A DNA stretch of 64,000 nt, taken from positions 195,065 to 259,064 of the forward strand of contig JAGFNQ010000953.1 of assembly GCA_024364735.1 (NCBI GenBank), written 5' to 3'. Source of the DNA: Boesenbergia rotunda. Its lineage: Eukaryota; Streptophyta; Magnoliopsida; Zingiberales; Zingiberaceae. The notes under the pieces are model-generated. The model was not told the origin of the DNA. It saw nothing but the letters and a program-made list of their open reading frames with translations, and made no database searches. Below, piece after piece: positions 56,601-64,000 of this stretch (its first letter is position 1; the number at the start of each line of letters is the position of its first letter). Made by a program: the position numbers and the translations under genes.

Positions 56601-57927
56601 AGGGTACTCCAAAAATTCCCAAAAATTATACTTAACCTCTAAACATCATCAGGGAACATTAAATATCATTATACAGATTTTAGAATATTTATAGACCTAT
56701 AAATCATGGTGGCCGAAACCCTTAAACATAGGGTTCTTAGTTTGGTTCCTTTCATGTTGTCCGAAACCTTAAGGTGTCTTAGGGTACTCCAAAAATTCCC
56801 AAAAATTATACTTAACCTCTAAACATCATCAGGAATCATTAAATAGCATTATACAGATTTTTTAGCATATTTATAGACCTATAAATCATGGTGGCCGAAA
56901 CCCATAAACTTAGGGTTCTTAGTTTGGTTCCTTTCATGTTGTCCGAAACCTTAAGGTGTCTTAGGGTACTCCAAAAATTCCCAAAAATTATACTTAACCT
57001 CTAAACATCATCAGGGAACATTAAATAGCATTATACAGATTTTTAGCATATTTATAGACCTATAAATCATGGTGGCCGAAACCCTTAAACATGAGGGTCT
57101 TGGTTTTCTTTCCTTTCAACATCTAATTCGAAATCCAACCACTATATCATACTAAAAATCATAAAAATCAGAGGGAACTATTATACCACAGGTGAGGGAG
57201 TCTTACCTTGGGGTTTCTAAATTTTTGACCTTGGATGGAGAGAAGGAAGAAGACTTGATGTCTCTTGACCACACCTAGTCCTTGGATCCTTGTAAGAACT
57301 TTAGATCTTGGGTGATGGAGCCTTGGTGGAAGCTTTTCCAAGGGAGAACTCTTCCTTAGAGTTTCGGCTAGAATGAGGAGGGAGGAGGGGAGCAAATGCA
57401 CTTGATGATGAAGAGAAGTAACCCCCAAACCCCCTCTTTATAGCTCCTTTAAAGAGGCAAATGAAAAGTCTCTCCATGACCCTTCATCTCCTTCTACTTC
57501 TTAACCTCCCACTACTTCATTTACTCATAATAATTCCTTGCTAGGTGAGTTGGTTAAAGCATTCATGGTTGTACAAGAAGTCCAAGGTTCAATCCTTGGC
57601 CCATGCACCTTTATTTTTATTTTATTTTTATTTCATTTATTTTATTATTTTTATTCCCTAAATTCCGAAAATCCCCCCTAAAATCCCCCATAATTATGCC
57701 AATATTCTTAAATAAAATTCTTTTATATTTATATTAATTTTACCTAATTAATATCTATTTTTGGAGCCCATTTAAAGCTCATTGGTACTTAGTTTTCTCA
57801 ATTTAAATGAGAAAACATGGATTTTCTAGGCCAAAGTTCTCCTTAATATTTCTAGGTTCCTCGGAAAATTATCTAGACATGCTCAATATTTTAAGAAAAT
57901 ATTAAGAAAATTTTCCGGGTCGTTACA
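53630..57927 (-). repeat. 5' LTR of element G
   Basis: Near-identical to 47082-51437; length differences lie in the tandem arrays. The minus-strand TATA box TATAAAG is at 57437-57443. A short leader ORF (start near 57428 on the minus strand) is conserved in both LTRs only because the LTRs are copies. Confidence 0.93.
57437..57443 (-). promoter_or_regulatory. TATA box in 5' LTR of element G
   Basis: TATAAAG on the minus strand within GAGCTATAAAGAGGGGG, followed by a CT-rich leader. Confidence 0.6.
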
Positions 57928-57932
57928 AGGTT

Positions 57933-59737
57933 AGGTGCAAATTCCCATCCTGGAGAATTAGGTGAAAAAGTCCTGGCTTGGAGGGTCAGGTGCCAAGCTT
58001 GGAGGGCTAGGTTGGATGATGTTCTAACTCGGAAGAGTTGGGTGAAAAGTCCTAGCTTGGAGGGTTAGGTGAAAAGTCCTAGCTTGGAGGGCTAGGTGAA
58101 AAGTCCTAACTTGGAGGGTTAGGTGCAAATTCTCAACTTGGAGAGTTAGATGGAAAAATCCTTAGCTTGGAGGGCTAAGGTGGATGAATTCCTAGCTTGG
58201 AGGGCTAGGATTGAGTCACTGGATCGGTCTGGTGACCGATCAGGGACATTGGCACGCTGCTCCTTAGTGGATCGGTCTGGTGACCGATCTAGCTAAGTCT
58301 GATCGGACTGGAGACCGATCAGGGAGCGCACAGTGAGATTGGGAATCTACTGTGTGGCTCCTGATCGAACCGGTGACCGATCAGGGAGCAGGCTGCTTCC
58401 TTGCTGTCTTGCTCCTGATCGGTCTGGTGACCGATCAGGGAGCAAACGGTGAGTGAGTTCCCTTGATGATCAGAGTCTTGGATCGGTCCGGGGACCGATC
58501 AGGGATCTTGGGATTTGATTAAAAAACAACTGTTCATCTGCCCTGATCGGTCTGAGTGACCGATCAGGATCCAATCTGATCGGTCTGGTGACCGATCAGA
58601 ATTCACCCTGATCGGTCTGGTGACCGATCAGGCGTGTATAGATGCAAGAGCTGGGAATCCCATCAAAGCAGTGGATCGGTCTGGTGACCGATCCACACAC
58701 CCTGGATCGGTCTGGTGACCGATCACTTTAATTCAAATTCACTGTCAGACGCGGTCAGAATGTCTGATCGTATCGGATTTGCTGATGATATATGATATGC
58801 TGCATGATCTTCTGCTCTAATGCTCTGATTGAGTTTCAGGTGATAGGGGAGGAATCAAACACTCAAGGAGAAGTCAAAGCGCACTTTCCTTGGAGCAGGT
58901 TTGTCCCTTTTCCCATCTCAGGTTGCAACGGTGAGCTGCGGACTGGAGCTAAGACTGGAGCTCGACTGAGGAGCTCAGTGAGTCCAGAGATAGCTCAGTA
59001 GAGGCTGGCGTTGGCAGATGAGTAGCTGGGAGCTACAGAGATGCTGTCACCCGTCGCTTGGCGGAGAAACAAAAAGGAACGCGAGAGTTGAGTTCAACAC
59101 GACTTACAGTTGATACTTGTTGAAGTTCTTCGTGTTCTTGCATTCTGCTGCTACAAGCTTGCTGTTCTTGAGTTCTTCAACCATTCTAAGCAAGCTATTG
59201 AGGATCAATCATCATACTTGAGCGCTTGAAGGAGAAAACAAGAAGCTTGGAGTCCGACAGTGGGAAGACACGAAGTAGACAGGGGTCTGCGTGAGATCGC
59301 CACTGGGTGGAGCTCGGGAAGCTTGCTGTGTTTAATCCTTGCTAAGTGTTTGAGTAAGATCTTTCTTGTTGTTGTTTCATTGTGCTCATTATATATCATT
59401 GTTTGAAACACACTGTGGAGAGGTTTCTCCACCGAGAAGGAGGTTGCTTCATATCCGGTGTTAACCGGGGCTTGATCTGCCGACGATCAAGGGATCGCCC
59501 ACCTCAAGGGCACGCCAAGGAGTAGGGGCAAGTTATCCCCGAACCTTGTAAACCCTCCTTGTTAGCGATCTTGCTAGTTGTGTGTGTTTTGCTCTCATTT
59601 GTTTTTCTGCATACTCTGTTTTCCATTCTTTCCGCTGTGCTACTGATAATTGAGTTGCAGAAATCGTGATAAGTTTCCAAAGGGGAAGTGATTGTCTATA
59701 TTCACCCCCCCCCTCTATAGCCATCTCGTTCCCAACA
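57933..59737 (+). repeat. 3' LTR of element D, second part
   Basis: It continues the LTR exactly where it was cut at 47081, after the G target duplication (57928-57932). It carries the rest of the CCTAGC and GATCGGTC hairpin arrays (about 57950-58725) and ends CGTTCCCAACA, followed by target copy GCTTG. Confidence 0.93.
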
Positions 59738-60266
59738 GCTTGTACCTTTATACATATTTCATAATAAACCATAAACCATTATTCTTCAAACCCTAACTCC
59801 TCCCCAAACCCTGGTTACCTTGCTTGGCCGAAACCTATAAGGGAGAAGTTCCATCATTCAATGACATGTAAGGTAGCATAAGGAAAAAGGAACAACCCTA
59901 CACTACATCTAAGGCCATAAGAAGCCATTAAGGCTCATGATTAGGGTTTGCCCAATCCTTTAGCCCTATTTTTCTAAGGTTGGCCGAAACATGTAAGGGC
60001 CATGGGTGCATGAATAGATTCATAAAATTTCCAATTAATCATCTAACACCTTCCATACCATACCACAGGAGTCATTAGGACCCTTACTTAGGGTAAGCCC
60101 TAACTCCTTGCCCTAGAACCTTCTTGGCCGAAACTCTTAGGTCACAAGACCTTGTGAAAATTCACACAAATCCCTTCAACCTCCCCTTGTATCATAAGGG
60201 TACACAAGATACATAATTAAAGGGTTAAATCCACCCTAGCCATGGAATCCTTATGATGGTCCCAAA
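59738..60266 (-). mobile_element. Gypsy LTR F, second part (interrupted again by element E)
   Basis: After GCTTG the F LTR resumes (GTTACCTTGCTTGGCCGAAACC), with CTTGGCCGAAAC words as in the G LTR. It stops at CCAAA (60262-60266), the presumed left target site of element E. The LTR end is not in the window. Confidence 0.8.
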
Positions 60267-62576
60267 TGTTGATGCAGTCTGGCCCTGATTGGTGTTTTGG
60301 TGTTGACAACGATTTTAGTTTAGATTGATGATTATGATGATTATGATTAAGTCCTGATTGAGGATTAGGCATGATATGGAGGATCCTAGCCTGGAGGGCT
60401 AGGTGTTGGAGAAACCCTAACCTGGAGGGTTAGGTGTGAAAATTCCTAGCTTGGAGGGCTAGGTGTTGGGAAAGTCCTAATTTGGAAGGGTTGGGTGAAA
60501 AGTCCTAGCTTGGAGGGCTAGGTGAAAAGTCCTAACTTAGAGGATTAGGTGCAAATTCCCATCCTGGAGAATTAGGTGAAAAGTCCTGACTTGGAGGGTC
60601 AGGTGCCTAGCTTGGAGGGCTAGGTTGGATGAAGTTCTAACTTGGAAGGGTTGGGTGAAAAGTCCTAGCTTGGAGGGCTAGGTGAAAAGTCCTAGCTTGG
60701 AGGGCTAGGTGAAAAGTCCTAACTTGGAAGGTTAGGTGCAAATTCCCAACTTGGAGAGTTAGATGGAAAAATCCTTAGCTTGGAGGGCTAAGGTGGATGG
60801 AAACTTAGCTTGGAGGGCTAAGTTTGAGTCCCTGGATCGGTCTGGTGATCGATCAGGGATTCTGGCACGCTGCTCCTTCATGGATCGGTCTGGTGACCGA
60901 TCCAGTGATGACTGATCGGTCTGGTGACCGATCAGGGAGCACACAGTGAGGTTGGGAACCTACTGTGCTGCTCCTGATCGATCGGGTGACCGATCAGGGA
61001 GTATGCATTTCACCCATTGACTGGCTCCTGATCGGTCTGGTGACCGATCAGGGAGCGAGCAGTGAGGTTGAGTTCCCTTGCTGAACTGCTCCTGATCTAT
61101 TTGATGACCGATCAGGATCACTGTGCAGATCGTTCTGGTGAACGATCCAGCTTCGCGGGCTCCTCACTAAGATCGATGAGGACGGTTCCTGATCGGTCTG
61201 GTGATGACCTGATCGGACTGATGACCGATTAGGTGACACCCTGATCGGTCAATTGACCGATCAAAAGGCTTAGCCTGCGAAACTCAGAAATCGTCCGATA
61301 TAAGGGTGGATCGGTCCGGTGAACGATCCACGACCTGGGATCGGTCTGGTGATCGGTCCAGGAGAATCTCAAAGAAATCGCGATTTCTGATTGAGCGTTG
61401 GGGATCGATCAGGATGGAGCCTGATCGGTCTGGAACCAGCCTGATCGGTCCGGAACCAGCCTGATCGGTCCGGTGACCGATCAGGAGGCTCTCTGATCGG
61501 TCCGGTGACCGATCACTTTAATTCAAATCGCTCTGTCAGACGCTCTGATCGCGTCTGAACATATCCGATTTGCTGCCACTTACATCTGATATTTGATTCA
61601 CTGTGTGATATACTACTCTAACAGTCTGATTAAGCTGCAGGTGACAGGGGAGGATTCAAACACTCAAGGAGAAGTCAATGGAGGCTTTCCTTGGAGCTGG
61701 TTTGTCCATTTCTCAACTCAGGTTGCAACGGCTGGAGCTGCAGGACTGAAGCAGCTGACTGAAGCTTGGCTGAGGGAGCTCAACAAGTTCAGTAAGGGTT
61801 CAGTAGTAGCTGGTGTTGGCAGTGAGGCAGCTGGAGGCTACTGGAGATGAGGTCATCTGTGGCTTGGTGGAGAAACAAAAGGAAGTAGAAGACTTCGGCA
61901 GTGAAAAAAAAGGAAGAGTTTTTGCTCAACAAGCTGTTGTTTTGCTGAAGTGCTTGCTGCGATCTTCTGCGTTCTCCACACTTGACTTGCTGTGTGCTTG
62001 TGCTATTGATTCTTGAGCAAGTCATTGAAGTCTGAGAAGCAACCAACTCTTGCACGAGTGCTGGGAGGAAAGAACAAGGAGTTTGGAGTCCAATAGTGAG
62101 AAGACACGAAGGAGGGAGTCCTTGCGTGAGATCGTCGCTGGGTGGAGCTCAGGATAAGCTCGCTGTGTTCTTGTCCTTGCTAGGTGCTGAGTAAGAGTTT
62201 TCTCTGTGTTTCATTAAGTTTAACTCTATATCCTTGTTTGAAACGCTGTGGAGAGGTTTCTCCACCGAGAAGGAGGTTGCGTTATATCCGGTGAAAATCG
62301 GGGCTTGATCTGCCGACGATCAAGGGATCACCCGCCTTAAGGGCACGCCAAGGAGTAGGGGCAAGTTATCCCCGAACCTTGTAAACCCTCTTGTTAGCGA
62401 TCTTGGTAGTTGTCTTTGCTTGCCATCATCTCTGCTTTCGTTTACTGCACTGTTTTGTTTACCTTTGCTTCTTCCGCTGTGCTACTGATAAGTTGAGTGC
62501 AGGAAACTTGTTAAGTTTCAAAGGAAAAGTGATTGGCTATATTCCCCCCCTCTCTCTAGCCATCTCGTCTCCAACA
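60267..62576 (+). repeat. 5' LTR of element E
   Basis: The CCTAGC-type hairpin array is at about 60380-60825 and the GATCGGTC-type array at about 60834-61515. The last part holds the GAGGTTTCTCCACCGAGAAG phrase shared with D. Confidence 0.92.
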
Positions 62577-62578
62577 AG

Positions 62579-62590
62579 TGGTATCAGAGC
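62579..62590 (+). other. Primer-binding site of element E
   Basis: TGGTATCAGAGC, two bases after the LTR end. Confidence 0.9.
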
Positions 62591-62634
62591 TTGGGGCTCT
62601 GTACACGGCTTAACATCCGAGAGTTTTCAACAAG

Positions 62635-64000
62635 ATGGCGTTGAGAGAAGGCTTCTCTACCACCCGACCTCCATTCTTTGATGGCGCCGACTTTCAATAT
62701 TGGAGATCAAAGATGGAATACTATTTGAAGATGGATATCCACACTTGGTTGCGGTGAAGGAGGGATTCATTCCTCCTAAGGATGACGAAGGCAAAGAACT
62801 CGAGTCTTTACGGTGGATTGCCGAACAAACACGAAAAAGTGAAGCCGACGCGAAGGCGGTTGTCACTTTACAATGTGGCATGAACAAAGACCAACTCATC
62901 AATGTTGATCCTTTCACAAGTGCGAAGGACTTGTGGAACAAACTCATCGAGCTTCATGAAGGCACCCGGGACTCAAGAATTGCCAAGAGGGATTTGTTCC
63001 TCAATCAACTCCAAAATCTCGTCATGAAGGAGGATGAGTCGGTAAGTGAACTCCATAGCCGGTTCAAGGAAGTCCTCAATGGACTTTATTCAATTGATGA
63101 AAAGGTCGAGAACCGCGATCTTGTGAGGTATGTTTTGAAAGCATTTCCAAGGAATGCTTTGTGGTCATCCATGGTGGATGCCTACAAAGTATCCAAGTAT
63201 CTATCTATTGTTAAGTTAGATGACTTACTTTGTGAGATGGAATTGCATGAAATGGCTAACAAAGGCCCCAAGAAAAAGGGAATTGCCTTAGTTGCAAGGG
63301 ACCGAGCCACCAAGAAGAAGAAGGAGAAGAAGAAGGAGAAGGATGTCTCTTCATCTTCATCCTCTTCCGAATCCGAGTCTGGTTCCGAGGAAGATGGCAG
63401 CGACTCTTCTTCCTCTGAGATGGCAATCTTTGTGCGAAGAATGATGCGAAGGGATCGACGCTTCAAGGGTAGAGGTAACTCTAGTGAAGTTAAGCTTGAT
63501 AAGACTAATGCATCTTGCTTTGAGTGTGGTAGGAAAGGACATTTCAAGAATGAATGTCGAAGCTTAAGAAGAAGGAGGAGAAATCCAAAAGAAAAGAAGA
63601 AAAATCCAAGAAGAAGAAGAAGGCATTGAAGGCCACTTGGGATGAGTCATCCTCTAGCTCATCCGATGAAGAGAAGGAGGAGAAGAGCACAAGGCATGTA
63701 GCACTCATGGCTCTTGGAGAAGAGAGCAGTGATGAATCTTCAAGCTCCTCAAACGCGGCTTCATCATCTTCGGATGATGAAGAGGTAACTTCTCCCGAAC
63801 TTGAAAAGTGTTATAGAGCAATTGCATGTTTAACTAGTATGCTTAAAAATCTAAGAATAAGGTTAAAGCATTGCAATTAGAAATTAATCAATTGAAAGCT
63901 TCTAGGGATGATAACATTGATGATTTGCATGTTGAACTATTAGAAGACGAAATTAAATCATTGAAACTTGAAATTGAAAATTTGAACTCCTCTAAGGTTG
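62635..64000 (+). pseudogene. gag: gag of element E, frameshifted, C-terminus beyond window
   Basis: Starts MALREGFSTTRPPFFDGADF. A one-base loss near 62750 (TGGTTGCGG where D has TGGTTTGCGG) shifts the frame; the second frame runs 62700-63629. It keeps a complete zinc knuckle CFECGRKGHFKNEC (Cys where D has Tyr). A second slip in the purine-rich run near 63560 moves the Lys-rich and Ser-rich acidic part to a third frame. A third slip near 63845 hits the coiled coil. All three slips look like single-base losses. Confidence 0.88.

Larger units (their letters stand above)
47082..57927 (-). mobile_element. Ty3/gypsy element G (chromovirus type), internally deleted, inserted in the D 3' LTR
   Basis: LTRs are 4356 and 4298 bp (47082-51437, 53630-57927). 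On the minus strand they begin TGTAACGACCC and end GGGCGTTACA. The presumed target duplication is GGGTT (47077-47081) versus AGGTT (57928-57932), one mismatch. The interior is only 2.2 kb: PBS, gag-protease, the first RT residues and the last integrase residues. Most of pol is missing. It is the youngest gypsy insertion here, as the LTRs are very alike. Confidence 0.93.
35448..59737 (+). mobile_element. SIRE-like Ty1/copia element D, near complete, with nested hAT and gypsy insertions
   Basis: The perfect target duplication GCTTG (35443-35447 and 59738-59742) proves one insertion. LTRs are 2073 bp and, with G removed, about 2075 bp. Inside: PBS, gag, protease, integrase, RT, RNase H, a third ORF and repeated polypurine tracts. 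Without the gypsy element G the copy is about 13.4 kb, long for copia but usual for SIRE-type elements with an extra 3' ORF. The LTR pair shows only scattered differences. Confidence 0.93.
60267..64000 (+). mobile_element. SIRE-like Ty1/copia element E, 5' part, running out of window
   Basis: A 2310-bp 5' LTR (TGTTGATGCAGTC to GTCTCCAACA) is followed by a PBS and gag. It is the same family as D and closer to D than to C. Confidence 0.9.

Overview
The window reads as intergenic heterochromatin of a flowering plant with a large genome. It is almost wholly transposable elements, and I found no ordinary host gene, rRNA or tRNA gene. The primer-binding sites match the 3' end of plant initiator Met-tRNA. 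Copia elements of SIRE type, a chromovirus-type gypsy element with LTRs over 4 kb, a CACTA element and a hAT element are all present. A monocot is my guess, but the species cannot be read from this sequence.

Layout. (1) 1-7591: a decayed Ty1/copia element lacking only its 5' LTR. It carries an intact extra ORF between the PBS and gag. (2) 7592-9940: AT-rich spacer with a MITE-like inverted repeat and a (TA)n tract. (3) 9941 onward: the left end of a CACTA element that hosts at least everything to 30195. Inside it sits a gag-only LTR element A (11267-29418, +). A is split by a second copy of the same family, B (15531-26881, -). B is in turn split by a 4-kb solo LTR, H (18417-22409, -). CACTA transposase remnants follow at 29549-29975. 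(4) 30196 onward: SIRE-like copia element C (+, broken), interrupted at 33626 by a gypsy LTR F (-). F is interrupted by a nearly complete SIRE-like element D (35448-59737, +) and later by a third SIRE-like copy E (60267 to the window end, +). (5) D carries a 619-bp hAT insertion at 39532-40150 followed by a 534-bp tandem duplication. Its 3' LTR is split by an internally deleted gypsy element G (47082-57927, -).

Most boundaries are supported by TG...CA ends, PBS and PPT positions and target-site duplications: CAGAG for B, TATTC for H, GCTTG for D, GACACGGG for the hAT, and imperfect ones for A and G.

How parts relate. A and B encode only a small two-zinc-knuckle protein, yet they share the PPT, the PBS spacing and LTR-end motifs with C, D and E. 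They look like non-autonomous relatives that could be moved by the SIRE-like machinery. The most striking signal is in the LTRs of C, D, E and B (weaker in A). They are built of tandem short hairpins whose stems change in a compensated way while the loop stays constant. SIRE-like D also has a third, env-position ORF that appears to contain an intron.
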